Shown piece after piece: positions 13,968 through 25,139 of a DNA stretch of 64,000 nt. The DNA comes from Pipra filicauda (taxonomy: Eukaryota > Chordata > Aves > Passeriformes > Pipridae). Numbering within the stretch: position 1 is the first letter of the stretch; each line of letters begins with the position of its first letter. The notes under the pieces were generated by a model. That model did no database searches, was not told where the DNA came from, and saw only the letters and a list, made by a program, of their open reading frames with translations. Where the stretch lies: NCBI RefSeq assembly GCF_003945595.2, contig NW_024104332.1:2542001-2606000 (forward strand). Direction: 5' to 3'. Made by a program: the position numbers and the translations under genes.

Positions 13968-13995
13968 ACATGTAACACCTGTCGGTGTTACATGT
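13968..13995. repeat. Perfect 12-bp inverted repeat (hairpin)
   Basis: Arms ACATGTAACACC (13968-13979) and GGTGTTACATGT (13984-13995) are exact reverse complements around a 4-nt loop, TGTC. A 17-bp-period direct repeat, TGTTCCCCTCACA, follows at 13993-14022. The structure is too short for a typical pre-miRNA stem. It could be a footprint of a small DNA transposon or a protein-binding palindrome. Confidence 0.75.
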
Positions 13996-14024
13996 TCCCC
14001 TCACAGCACTGTTCCCCTCACACA

Positions 14025-16200
14025 TGACTACATTCTCCTACAAAATGCGGGGCTGAACGTGGTGACTCTCTGTGCTGAAGAGCCTTTACAACAATTTTGC
14101 ACCCTGCTCATCGGGAGGCAGGTCGGACTCTTCCCAGACCCTCACAAAGCTCACGTTTGCTGGATTCCCCCTTAGCTGGGGAGACAAGCTTTCTTTACTC
14201 CTGTATCATACATGGCTGCAGAGACTACAAAGTACTGCAAAGAGCCCTGAAGCTTTTCATGACTCTTTACGTGCAAGCTACACTGAACTAACTTTATCAC
14301 AGCAAATTTCCCATGAATTCAAACAAGCACACAAGGAATAGCCTGTCACTGTCAGTCCCATTCTCCCTATCAAGGACAACTCCAGAATACGTCACCTCTG
14401 GAATCACATCTCCATGGAGCTCTAGCACTGCCCCTGTCCTGTCCTACAGCATGGCTCATTTACCTGGGTCTGAGCACTGACCTTATGGCTGGTTTTATTT
14501 CCTAGCTGCTGCACTCCCTGCAGCTTTACTCCCTATCCCCCATCTAACCTCATCATGGTAAATAAGTCACAACCTGTGCTCTGCACTCAGGCAAAATTTT
14601 CATCTGCACTGCTTGATTTGGCATAATTTTACTAGATTTTGTTATTCCTGCCTGAATAAGCTATTTTCACATCTCTGCATGACTTTTCTTTTAAAGTTCT
14701 TATCTCTGTGAAATGTCTTTTCCACCCCATCTCCTTCAGCACCTAGGAAGCCTAGAGACACCACAAGAGCTAACCTGTTCCAGATCAGAACATCCTTGCT
14801 ATTTACCAATTTGATTCAAAGAGGAACAGCACAAAAATCTCTGCTCTGCCCCGAGGAGCAGAATAAAGGTCACACCTTCTACTGTTTTCCCACTGATAAT
14901 CCAAGCAATCTTTCCTGTCCAATTTGCAATCAGCACTCAGAAATCCTGCGGTTTAAAAGCACGACTTGGCACAACACAGCACACCCACATTACACAAGAG
15001 GAGATACACAATCACAGGGGCTCTGTGGAGACACAGGGCCCCATAAAATATGCAGGCTGGTCTCTGCAACACAGGATGCAAGTGTTGCACCCATCTCCCA
15101 ACAACTCACCATACACCCTGGTCCACAGGTGGAGAAGAGGCTCTGCAGTATAGTTGTTAATCTAGGGGAAATCAAAAAACAACTCCAGAAGAGGGTACGA
15201 TTTAAACAGGAGAATCAAAGAGTTTTAAATCAAAGTGGTGAATGTGTCGACTCCCACGTAAAGAGTCCACTGGCATATACTGGAGACACTACAAAACTAG
15301 GTAGAATATTTGTGGAAGAAATCAATCAGAGCTGAAGAAAGTAGCCTTTCTAGAAATGCAAGCACTGACATTTTACAGGCTGCTTCTCAGGATTTCACCA
15401 CTAAAATATTTTCTTCAATCTGCTTGGAGAACAGACCCAGAGCAATGCAATCAGACCAGGTCCCAAGCCCTTTCATTAGCCCAGCATCACCTTTGCTTAT
15501 CCCCTGCTCAAAGGGGCCTATTTTCAGACTCATAAGGTAGATGACAGACTCCTGAGATCTGCTGCCTGTGTGAAAGTTGGTATGAAAAACACACTGAGGG
15601 CTAACATCTGAATCTCAACTTCCAACTGCTGTATAAAGCTATTTAGAAAGCTAATACTGCTTCCTAATCAAGGCAGACAAGGTTTAATAGAGGCAGGGCA
15701 GTGTCCACTCTGCACCCTTACAGAGCAGAATGCACTGATCACTCCTTAACCTCACAGCAAGGGATCAGCTGCACTGACCTGGCTGCAGGGCTGGGTCACG
15801 TTGCCCTCTCTGTTAGAAGGCTCTGCAAAATGCCACCCCCTCCATCTCCAAAGGGCTCTGTGCAAGGGGGAAACACATGATTTCCAGACAGGTCAGCAAT
15901 ATTTCCAGACCTGTAAGGCTAAGCTTAGCTCAAAGTCTCTAAACTGACATTTAAAACTGAAAAATACCACACTTCTTTTAAGCTTTTTTAAAACTTTTGG
16001 ACCAGCTCTCAGTCACTCCACTTAGTCTAAATGTCCTTCTCTTTTTTTTTTCCCCACTTATAAGAGCAAGTTTTACGCACAAAGTCATGCACTTTAAAAA
16101 TGCCCTGAAACTACAAATCACAGTTGCCATGCCCAGACACATGATTCATAACCACAATGTCTGAGGCTTGCCTACTCTCTTCTGCATTGACACTAATTCT
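14025..16200. other. Non-coding stretch; longest open frame of the window without recognisable content
   Basis: The longest continuous frame of the window (14796-15335, plus, 179 codons from a TTG) lies here. It has no ATG near its start, no domain and no hydrophobic segment. A frame of this length is close to chance expectation for six frames of 64 kb, so it is not called. Nothing else was recognised. Confidence 0.5.
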
Positions 16201-16221
16201 AAAGATTAAAATTTAATCTTT
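16201..16221. repeat. 21-nt palindrome, AT-rich
   Basis: Arms AAAGATTAAA and TTTAATCTTT are exact reverse complements around one central A. It lies 13 bp from a second palindrome of the same size. Confidence 0.8.
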
Positions 16222-16234
16222 TATTTTAATAAAC

Positions 16235-16255
16235 GCAATCTGCATTGCAGATTGC
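16235..16255. repeat. 21-nt palindrome
   Basis: Arms GCAATCTGCA and TGCAGATTGC are exact reverse complements around one central T. It is the second of three inverted repeats within about 210 bp. Confidence 0.8.
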
Positions 16256-16382
16256 TTCTCCTGCAAATATACTCTGTAACCTTCAAGAGACCTGGGTAAC
16301 CTTCAGCCTCAGCTTCATTCCTTACCTGCCCAAAGAGATTACGTTTTGAAAATGACTGCATCAGGTCTGTGATCAGTCCAAT

Positions 16383-16412
16383 GAATACTGCTCCCACAGA
16401 GGAGCAGTATTC
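16383..16412. repeat. Perfect 12-bp stem hairpin
   Basis: Arms GAATACTGCTCC (16383-16394) and GGAGCAGTATTC (16401-16412) pair perfectly around the 6-nt loop CACAGA. It is the third and strongest inverted repeat in this cluster. There is no long flanking complementarity, so it is probably not a pre-miRNA. Confidence 0.8.
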
Positions 16413-18500
16413 TAAATTCATCTTCTCATGGGGAATACAGGAAATGGACATTTGTTTTTATCCTCTTAATGGAAGGTTTTTCTTCAGTACAGTAACCAAG
16501 AAAATGCAGAGCTGCTTCAGCTGAGATGCAGCAGAACACACTTTCTTCACCTTTTTTCTTTCAAATGATTGTGGTTACCCCAAAGAACACAGTGAAAGAA
16601 GTAATATTTTCCCACAGGCACAAATAGCCTACAGGATTTCTCTGAACTGCAAATTATTCTAGTCTTTGTTAACGATTAGCAGTGCTGTAAGAACACACCA
16701 AACACTTCAAAATCAGCTCTAGATTATGTTCTGAAATACCCTTTACGCAAAAGGTGCTCTCTCCCATACTGCACTTGTGAAAACAGAATCACTTTTGTCT
16801 ATTCACTGAGAGACTAGAAAACCATTTAAAAAAGGGAAGGAATTGCCCATGACAGGCACTAACAAACAAGCCAAGTTCTTGTGCTACAATACCTTTGTGA
16901 GACTTGCTTCTTCCATCTCATACAGTGACAGATGAACACTGAAAGCAATTTTACATCTTGTTCTCTCAGCACGAGACACTTAATAAATCTTATGATGTAG
17001 AAAACACCCAGAAGGTTTTTTTCTATTTCTTTTGGTTGTATAATTACATGCCATACTTACCACACTCATGCTACTTCCCACTTTGCCCTTGAAGAAATAA
17101 TAGGCAAACAATGCGAAAAAAACACAAAAGATACCAGGGGAAAACCTAATTGCTACGTTTTGTGTAAATATAGGACATCTTTCAGGTGTCTGTCTGGCTT
17201 ACACAGGACCTGGTGCTATTCCTTCCAGAATGGCTTGATTTAAGTAATTCATTTTCTTAAATGGTTTAATTGCATAACACTGTGAGACACCTGACAGCAG
17301 GCAAAAAGCAGCAACAGCAGCAGGTGCTGCACTGATCTCAGGCATGATCCCAAGGAATACTGCTCACGGCCTCCGCCCGTTCTCCCAGCCCCGGTACCTC
17401 CTTCTCTGCCGCGCACAAAAAGCCCTTTCTTTCCATCCCTAGAAAGGGCCTGCCATGGGATGGCAGCCTGGCCCTTCTGCTGCCCACAGAGCACTCCAGA
17501 GTGCCTGGGAAGACAACACAAAGATGCCAGATTCTGCTGGCAAAGCGTCTAATGGAATTGGGAAGGCCAAATGTGACACAGGGAATTCAGTAATGCCATG
17601 GAATGCAAGCAGAAATCATGGAGTCGTACAGCTGTGTGATGTCTTCCCAAACATTAGCATTGAATCAAAGCTGAGGTTCCTCAAAGCTGAGTCCCTGCAC
17701 TGCTACTATAGCTAGCTATTGTTTTAAATTTGGTAGGCATTACAGTCTCAGACAATTGGACTGGCAGGACCAAAAGGAAAGTGAACCCTCTACCATGTGC
17801 TCACTGTTACTGCCGGGCTCCAAGACCAGCAGTAATGACAAGAGCATAAAGGCTTTCCTGTTGCTATGCTACAGATGTTGCTTCGTATCTTCCAAGTGCA
17901 TTTCTGAGAGCCTGGTTTTTGCTGGCTGTTACAAATGCATGTGGGTGCAAGTCTGTTGAAATCAATGGACCTATAACAATTTCAGGGATAAAAAAAAGCA
18001 TCTGGGCATGATGCTTCAAGCATTCTAGCACAAACACAACATGCACAATTGCATTCTGACACAAAGAGTTTGAGTACAGCAATCTTTAGTTTCAGCTCTT
18101 GCTTATTATGAAAATACATAATTGTCAATACGAAACACTAGCAGAATCGGTCAGAATTATATCTAAAACTCCAAGCTTTCTAGCTCAACTCCCACAGCTC
18201 ACATATGAAACTTGCCTTTGTATTTATCTGAAAAAAGCATCAGCTTTTCATCCAAAGCAATAGTTTTCTACTTGACAGGTTGGGATCCATATTTTCTCCT
18301 TCTGAGCACGTGTCAGACGTGTTCACCCCTGCTCTAATTAGAAACAAAATACAGGTTTATTCTGATATCTGCCCATACCGTTATTGTTTGCACCATGAAG
18401 CTATTTCTTAGTTGTTGGATTAGGATAAGCTGCTAATTAAGACGCACAGCAGAAATAGGCACTTTGATGGAAGAGGCAACAAAGCACTGCATGGGGCTCA
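16413..18500. other. Non-coding stretch
   Basis: No gene was recognised. A mildly GC-rich segment at about 17365-17520 has a few CpGs and overlapping open frames on both strands, but no motif and no CpG density comparable with the patch near 4.4 kb. Confidence 0.5.
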
Positions 18501-18504
18501 GCAT

Positions 18505-18625
18505 ACTGATATCTGATCCCAGCTGGGCCACAGACCTGCGTACTGCCTGCAGATAATATTAATGTCTCGAGATGTGCCTCATGCAAACTGGAGACACTAA
18601 TGATCCCTTTGTACTTCAGGACTGG
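18505..18625 (+). mobile_element. MIR-like ancient SINE relic
   Basis: The plus strand has, in order, a CTGATCCCAGCTGGGCCACA block, a diverged GTGCCTCATGCAAACTGGAG block (about 18573-18592) and ACTAATGATCCCTTTGTACT. These follow the order of the MIR/CORE-SINE consensus: the segment near the core, the 'TGTGCCTCAGTTTCC' segment, then the 'AATGATCCCTACCTCA' segment. Divergence is heavy, as expected of an amniote-age SINE. The call rests on remembered consensus order, not an alignment. Confidence 0.5.
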
Positions 18626-18629
18626 ACAT

Positions 18630-19660
18630 CCAAGAAGGCTTCTCCTTCACTCTCTGGCTGCTCCAGCTCTGGAACAAAACACCTTCACAACATAATAAGA
18701 TGTCATTTTTCTGGCTCCTAAACTTTGCCCCCTTGTCACAAGGTGGGCAAAGATGCAGGGCTGTACACTGCTGGGGAACAGGGGCTTCCCTCTACCCACA
18801 GTCTTGTATGAGTTCAAACTCATCTGTGACTCCTGCATCTTTACATTCACCTCCCATCCCACCTCCATAGGAAGAATTTTTGTGCAGGCACTATCCCCTG
18901 ACTAGTGTTTTTCCAAACCAGCCCCAGATCCAAAAGGCTGTCTCAAATGTAGACGTTCAACCACACAGAGCCTCACCCCCTACCTGGCTCCTATCCCCCA
19001 CTGCACATATTCCCATTATCTTTTCTACAGGACGATCATTATTTAGTTCAGCAGGTACTTCAAGGGAAAAAGAAAATTTAACAGAAGCTTATAAAGTTCT
19101 GAATTGCAAATGCACCATTGTGATGGACTGGATCTCCTCTGTCTCTAAGCTTTTGACTCAAATAGTTGGAAAGAACAATCTGAGTGTGGCAGCTCAGCCA
19201 AGAGCACATGAATCAGTTGAACTCTTGCCTACGATTCTGTGCCACAGCCAAGTCTCTCCTAGGACTGCACTTAAACAGTGAGGATTGAGGTTTTCACATT
19301 TTCAGCCACACAATTCCACACAATTCCCCTTGACTCTTATTCAGAAGAGGGGCCTTTGGAGGCCTCAGCTCAAAGCAACCACCACTACAGCATCAAAGTG
19401 TGAGAAAAGTGCATTTATGTCAGTGTCCAGCAATGCAGAGAGCCATGTTTTACAGCATTTGGATTACAAACTCATGTGATGGAGAACAACAGCACAGCAT
19501 AAACAGCCCCCTGTGCCAACAGTGGCTAAATATGGACTACTAAAAGAGTATTTTCCTCTTTTTTGGTCAGGGTCCCATTCATGCCCAGCTCTCTCAACTC
19601 CTATGCTAACATTTCCCATACTGAATCAAACTGCATTCCTAGAAGCACAGAGATGACAGG
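18630..19660. other. Non-coding stretch before the CR1 element
   Basis: Nothing recognised. A 133-codon plus-strand frame (18880-19281) has no known motif and no splice context, and is taken as chance. Confidence 0.5.
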
Positions 19661-19664
19661 ATTT

Positions 19665-20635
19665 CACAGAATCACAGAACATGCTGACTTGGAAGGGACC
19701 CACAAGGATCATCAAGTCCAACCCTAAGCCCTGCACAGGACCAGCCCCAAGAGTCACACCCTATGCCTGAGAGTGTCATCCAAATGCTTCTTGAACTCTG
19801 TCAGACTTGGTGCTGTGACCACTGCCCTGGGGAGCCTCTTCCTGTGCCCAACCATCCTCTGGGGGAAAAACTTTCCAATATCCAACCTAAACCTCCCCTG
19901 ACACAACTTCAGGCCATTCCCTCGGGTTCTGCACTGGTCACCACAGAGCAGAGATCAGTGCCTGCCCCTCCTCTTCCCCTCACGAGTAAGTTGTAACTGC
20001 AGTGAGGTCTCCCCTCAGTCTCCTCTTCTCCAGGCTGAACAGACCAAGTGCCCTCAGTCACTCCTCACATGGCTTCCCCTCAAGGCCCATCACCATCTTC
20101 GTTGCCCTCCTTTGGATGCTCTCTAATGGCTCAACATCTTTTTTATATTTCAGTGCCCAGAAGTGCCACAATATTCCAGGTGAGGCTGCCCCAGGTCAGA
20201 GCAGAGCAGGACAATCCCCTCCCTCGACTGGCTGGCGATGCTTTGCCTGATGCCCCCCAGGACATGGTTGGCCCTCCTGGCTGCCAGGGCACTGCTGACT
20301 CAGGGCCAACTGGCCATTGACCAGGACCCCCAGGTCCCTCTCCTTGGCACTGCTTTCCAGCACCTCGTTCCCCAGTCTGTCCATACATCTGGGATTGCCC
20401 CATCCCAGGTGCAGAATCCGGCACTTCCCTTGAACTTCCCATGGTTGGTGATTGCCCAGCCCTCTAATTTGTTGAGGTCTCTCTGCAGGGCCTCCCTGCC
20501 TTCGAGGGAGTCAACAGCTCCTCCCAGTTTTGTGTCATCTGCAAACTTGCTCAGTGTCCCTTCCAGTCCTGCCTCCAAGTCATTTGTGAGATGTTGAAGA
20601 GGTCACTCCCAGCACTGCCTCCTCCTTGTCCGATT
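19665..20635 (-). mobile_element. CR1 LINE retrotransposon, 5'-truncated, minus strand
   Basis: The plus strand starts with CACAGAATCACAGAAC (19665-19680), the reverse complement of two copies of the CR1 3' octamer. The typical CR1 tail follows: CTTGGAAGGGACCCACAAGG, then ATCATCAAGTCCAACC. Further in are the reverse complements of the CR1 3' UTR and of the C-terminal ORF2 coding region, including CCTCAGTCTCCTCTTCTCCA near 20017. On the minus strand, decayed ORF2 reads from the RT active-site region to the C-terminus in at least three frames, so the copy is dead. The 5' truncation point is near 20630. The adjoining GC-rich 20640-20790 does not read as CR1. No target-site duplication is visible, as is usual for CR1. 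Confidence 0.92.
20300..20578 (-). pseudogene. CR1 ORF2 reverse-transcriptase fragment (degenerate)
   Basis: This minus-strand frame of 92 codons holds the CR1 RT catalytic block: the FADD box (equivalent of YADD) at 20534-20545, followed by TKLGG and a [15 protein letters not shown] stretch, all typical of CR1/jockey-clade polymerases. The next part continues in another frame around 20196-20384, with [19 protein letters not shown], which shows at least one frameshift. Upstream sequence at about 20578-20625 still resembles the 'LFNI' segment preceding the catalytic box. The intact protein would reverse-transcribe CR1 RNA at the nicked target. This fragment lacks the endonuclease and most of the RT and cannot function. 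Confidence 0.88.
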
Positions 20636-20639
20636 GGCT

Positions 20640-23600
20640 GCCGAGGGCTTCTGGGCTGCTTGGGTGGTCCTGGACTCAGGAATCCCCCTGAACAGACAGC
20701 TCCCACTCCCTGGACCTCCCCTCACTCACGGCTGCCCCAGCCTCAGTGACCAAGGCTTTGTGTAGGTCTCACACCAGCCTTAACAGCCTAGGAACTACAA
20801 ACCTGACAGTTATTTCAGCTACACACAAATAACCAGAGGAGATGTAACAGAAGATGTATGATTTTTGTGTTCTTAAAAGTGTTAAGTGTTTCATTCATAC
20901 AGTAAAATAAGTAGATGATTATAACAGTAAAAAGGAAAATCAGTTCCAAGCAAAACCAGTGGGGTTTCACATGAAAGTTTTAAAATTAGTAACTCCTGTC
21001 TTTATACATTGCTCAGACAAATGAACTGAATGCAACAACCCACCTTTCAAAGTCTGAAAAAATCAAGAATTTGGTGAATAGTTTCCATTAATCCTATATG
21101 CTTCCAAGCTGAGAAGCAACACTAAAGGAGATACTGTAATGCCTTTAGATAATGAGGCATGTTTATGCTTGCAGCAGCTAAGAGCTGGAAGAAAAATAAC
21201 CAATTCTTCCTATGACTGTAACCTGTTTTCCCTTTTCTCTTACAGACCTGTCCACATGGAAAATCTGACATTCCCTTTAGGCAGAGCTTCAGTGAGTTCA
21301 CACTGCCCTATCAGATCAAATTGCTTTAACCCCGGTTCTGTTGTTCCTGGTAACAGTGGGAAGAAAGCCATAAGTGACTTTATGGAAGAAAGGAGACTTT
21401 TGGCCTATCACCTGTTAAGTGGTAATGCCTCCAGAAACCTCCAAGGACATAAGAAATGGAGATAAAAATCTATGAACAGGATATGAGTTGGGACTGTAAG
21501 TAACAGAAAAGCTTCTAATTTTGAGTGCTACACACTGAAATGCTTTCTCCCCACCAATAACACAAGATATTCAAGATGTAAAAGCACTGCAGCCAGTATT
21601 TTCAAAGGCTGTCCATGAAGCAAACCTTGCATGTAAAGATAACATCTCCTAAACCTGGGGGGACAGAGAGAAAAAACACACACCAAGAAAAGCTTTCAGG
21701 AATAGAAACTTTCATCCAGGTCTTCACCACTCACCTGCAAACTTACCTATTTTTCCTGCTGTATCAGATAATCTCATAAAAGATATTCTTTGTCTCCAGA
21801 GAGACTTATCTTACTTAAGTTGAACTTTTCAGGTTAGAAATAAAGGGCATAACATTGCTGCTTTAACACTGTCTCAGAAGACATCACTGCTGCACATCAC
21901 AAAGAAAGGGTCTAGCTCCTACTCCCATTGAAGTCAAGAGCAAAACTCCTACTCGTTGTCGTGGAGAAGGATCTAATCAAAATTGTTATTATCCTTTTGC
22001 CTTCCAGCCTCTTGGTACGGTATGCAGGAGGCAATAAGGATTATGTTTTTAACCCACTGAATTACTAAAATATGGTTAAAAATAAAAAAGAGTATTTTAA
22101 GAGACTATTGGAGGGTATAGCAACTTATTCCACATAAATTAATGGCATCTCAGAATGTCTGAAGACTGAGCATTAAGTAGAAGCAGACGCTTGCAGTTCT
22201 ACAATATGTTGTTTCCTTTTAAAAAAAAGTTGTGTACGACCTGTTCCTTCCATTTGTCTTTTTTTTTTTTTTTTTTAAAGACACTGCTGGCAATGGAATT
22301 AGTCATTCAAAGACATCCCACAAACATTTACACTCGGGAGCTGCTGGTGTCAATAAGAGCAGCTTCCTCAGATACTTCCTCAATAAAGACTTTGCTGGCC
22401 CTGCCTCTGGGTTTCACATCTGGTATTTGGCAGAACATTAATTCAGGCATTTGCTCAGAAAACCAATGCTTTTTTAACTCTGCATCTTTATACATTATCT
22501 ATAATCTCAGAGAATGAAAAATAAAGTGGCCCTTAAAAGAGCACCTATTTCTGTATATTCATAATCTCAGGCTTTGATTTATTTGAGCAAGTGGGGTTTG
22601 GACATGTAGCCCAAATGTCCAGATGCACCAGAGAGAGAACTAAATCAACAACCCAATTTTGCTGCTGTGCAATTTTGGCATACTTGTGCTGACTTCAGCA
22701 GAGCCAGACCAATGACAAATGTGGTCCGTTAGACTCACCAGGGCCAGCAGAGCTGATCAGAGTCACGTGGGTGCCAGCTGGTTTGTCTGCACCTCTGGAG
22801 AAGATACTACAGCCACCAACTTCACTCAGCATCTCCTGCTGTACTTCCTCCCTAACACAGGACTTAGGGCAGACAGGCTTCCCTAGTCCCCATCCTATCC
22901 TCTGGGAGGAAGAAGTCATGCCAGCACCCTTCCTGCTTTTCCACATATGAACAGAGGGAGCATCACACAGGCCTGCAAGGTGCACTGTCAGTCCATAAGC
23001 CAGGGCTGGGTCATGTCACAGTTTAATGGCCTCCATCCTGAAGTGCTGGATGCAGCCCAGGACATGTATTTTTCTAACTCTTCAGCACAGTGGCCAGACT
23101 GCAGCCCTCCCACTGCCCAGGGCAAACAGGATTGCCCACTGAGTGTGCAAGGCAGTGCGCTGCACATCCTGAGAGAGCACCTGCTGGAGACAAACACCAC
23201 AGGAGAACTCTGGATGGAGAAACTCTCCCTCTCACTGCCCCACATGCTGGAGGGCTCCTTCTTACAAGAGGAGAACTTGAAACACCAATACGAGGAGCAC
23301 TTCCCATCAACTGGAATGTTAGTGGGTTTTTTGGGGTAACCTCAAGTTACTTATAACTTCAACATGAACAGCCAAGGCTTAGTCTAAATAGCTTCTGCTT
23401 CACATGACTCTCTCCCTGGTATTTAAGAGCCCTCAGTATCAAATCAAAGGATGTTGGATGTGATGTCAACAGGAGACCAAGTCTGGCTTTCTCTTTTATT
23501 TTAGCACAAAGAGAAGAATATCATACAGAAAACCTGTTACAGAGAAATGAGTGGGCCTTCCTTGTTGTTTGGCCATTTGGACAGTCCTCACTGCCCCATA

Positions 23601-24980
23601 CCACATCCGGGATACTGCTCTCCTCAAGGAACCTCTGCTGTGGGAGCTCTGTGCACTGCTGGATCCCTCTGCACTTGCTGTTCCAGGCAGTGGAGTAAGA
23701 GAGAATGGTAATGGTGTGTATATGTAAGCAGCGCCGCAAAACAACCTGAGCCACACAATCTGACACTGGGAACTAGAGAACCAGGACACCCTGGTGCAAT
23801 GACACTTGGATTTCTCCAAGAGATCAGGTGCCTTACTACAATTGTTTATTTTCTGGGGTGCAGCAGATCACTTTTACAAGAGAAACAGACCAAAAGAGCT
23901 GCAATTTTAAAGATGGAAGCACAAAAGACTCCACTGTGTAAGTGGTGATCACAGTTCTTTTACCTTTTAACTATGTAAATGAAAATGCTCACCTAGTTTT
24001 GTCTGTTTACAGGGCTTCTAAAAACACCAGCTGACATTTGACAGAGAAAAAGACGTGTCCAAAAACCAAAAGCTTTTTTTAGATTCAACGGAAAGAAAGG
24101 TTCTTCAGACAATGGCTCAACCACATGTGACCCTCACAGCCCTCCTGAGATGCTCATCTACAGTCTCTGTTCTCTGAAGGAGGAGAGCAGGGTGTGCACA
24201 CTGCCTGCAAGCAGTAATGACACACGAGGGCCTAATGTTAGTTAGGCAATGCAGGTCTTTGGGCTTCTGATAAAATTCTCTCCATTATTTTGTTCATGCC
24301 ACATGGAAATTCACTATGAATTAGTACAAGCTTGGGAACCATTACATAAACTCATGTTGTTCCAGTGAAATATTCTGATAAGATGTAAAACCATCTTTTT
24401 GTTGCTTTTTTTCCCCCCTAGCTTCTCAGTAAAACACAACGGTTGTGCTTACATTTGATACTTTCTTTTGAGGATTTAGTTTGAATTGCCCTGCAACTGT
24501 GAAAAATTAGGTAACGTTTAGGTTCAACACATGCCTGAGCTTGCAGAGACGAGCCTGAGACAAACAGTCTCATTCCTTTGTGCAAGATACCACAACTGCT
24601 GTGTGATGAGCAAGGATGTGATTCGGGGCAGTCCAGAAAGTGATGCAACAGAGAGACCAATAAATGGGTGAAGAGCTTTTCTGTGAATTGTGTACAAGGC
24701 TAAGAGAGGGTTATAAGGAAGACTATCAAGATAAAAAGGAGAGCTGACCATGATCTGGATGTGCCCTTAGAGTCACGTAGAGAAGATGGAAAGAGAACAG
24801 AAGAACAAGAACTACTAAAATTCAAAAGGTTGGAGATATTTATTCAGCCTTGGTCCAGGACTGCTCCTGCAGCCTGTACTGTAAGTCTGATCAGCTTACT
24901 AAAATGATTCAGACAACCATTATGTATTGCAAGAAGGTATTCTGTTCTCCATTTATGCAAGAATACAACTTCCAGTGATA
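20640..24980. other. Non-coding stretch
   Basis: 20640-20790 is GC-rich flank of the CR1, of unknown origin. A T-run of about 18 lies at 22259-22276. An exon-like 46-bp segment at 21246-21291 is listed separately. Frames at 22947-23339 and 24418-24751 carry no motif I know. Confidence 0.5.
21246..21291 (+). other. Candidate small exon, unrecognised
   Basis: A long pyrimidine tract ending CCCTTTTCTCTTACAG (21230-21245) makes an excellent splice acceptor, and GTGAGTTC at 21292 is an excellent donor. The 46 bp between are open in two frames; one reads TCPHGKSDIPFRQSF. No family is recognised and no partner exon was identified on this strand. It may be a non-coding transcript exon or chance. Confidence 0.2.
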
Positions 24981-25057
24981 AACTGTGAGCAGCTCAAAAG
25001 GCAGCTGAAAGCACCAATATTCTGAGTACTGAGAGAATTGGAATACTACTTATTTCT

Positions 25058-25138
25058 AAGGGCAGACAGGACCTTACCTACTCCTTTCAGCCTGCAGCTC
25101 ACAGCCTGAACTGAATTTCCCAGTTACACTGCTGTGAT
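25058..25138 (-). mobile_element. Possible very old CR1 3'-end relic
   Basis: GGGCAGACAGGACC, followed by a pyrimidine-rich gap and GAATTTCCCAGTTAC, resembles the reverse complement of the tail of ancient (turtle/crocodile-type) CR1 elements, which run GGCCAGAAGGGACC to GAATTTCACCCAGTTA. The match is short and interrupted, so the call is tentative. Confidence 0.4.
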
Positions 25139-25139
25139 G

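Noticed and set aside
14796..15335. Longest open frame, 179 codons, plus strand
   Set aside because: Starts from TTG, has no domain, signal or codon bias I can see. One frame of this length is near chance expectation across six frames of 64 kb.
20640..20790. GC-rich segment next to the CR1 as the continuation of its ORF2
   Set aside because: None of its frames reads like the CR1 polymerase segment expected upstream of the FADD box, so the element is taken to end near 20635.
22947..23339. 130-codon plus-strand frame with acidic segments
   Set aside because: Overlapped by two open minus-strand frames and without any known domain. Compositional openness explains it.
24418..24751. Similar short peptides (FLDCP) here and at 51481-51732 on the minus strand, suggesting a shared repeat
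   Set aside because: Nucleotide similarity does not extend beyond about 15 bases, so a common repeat is not supported.
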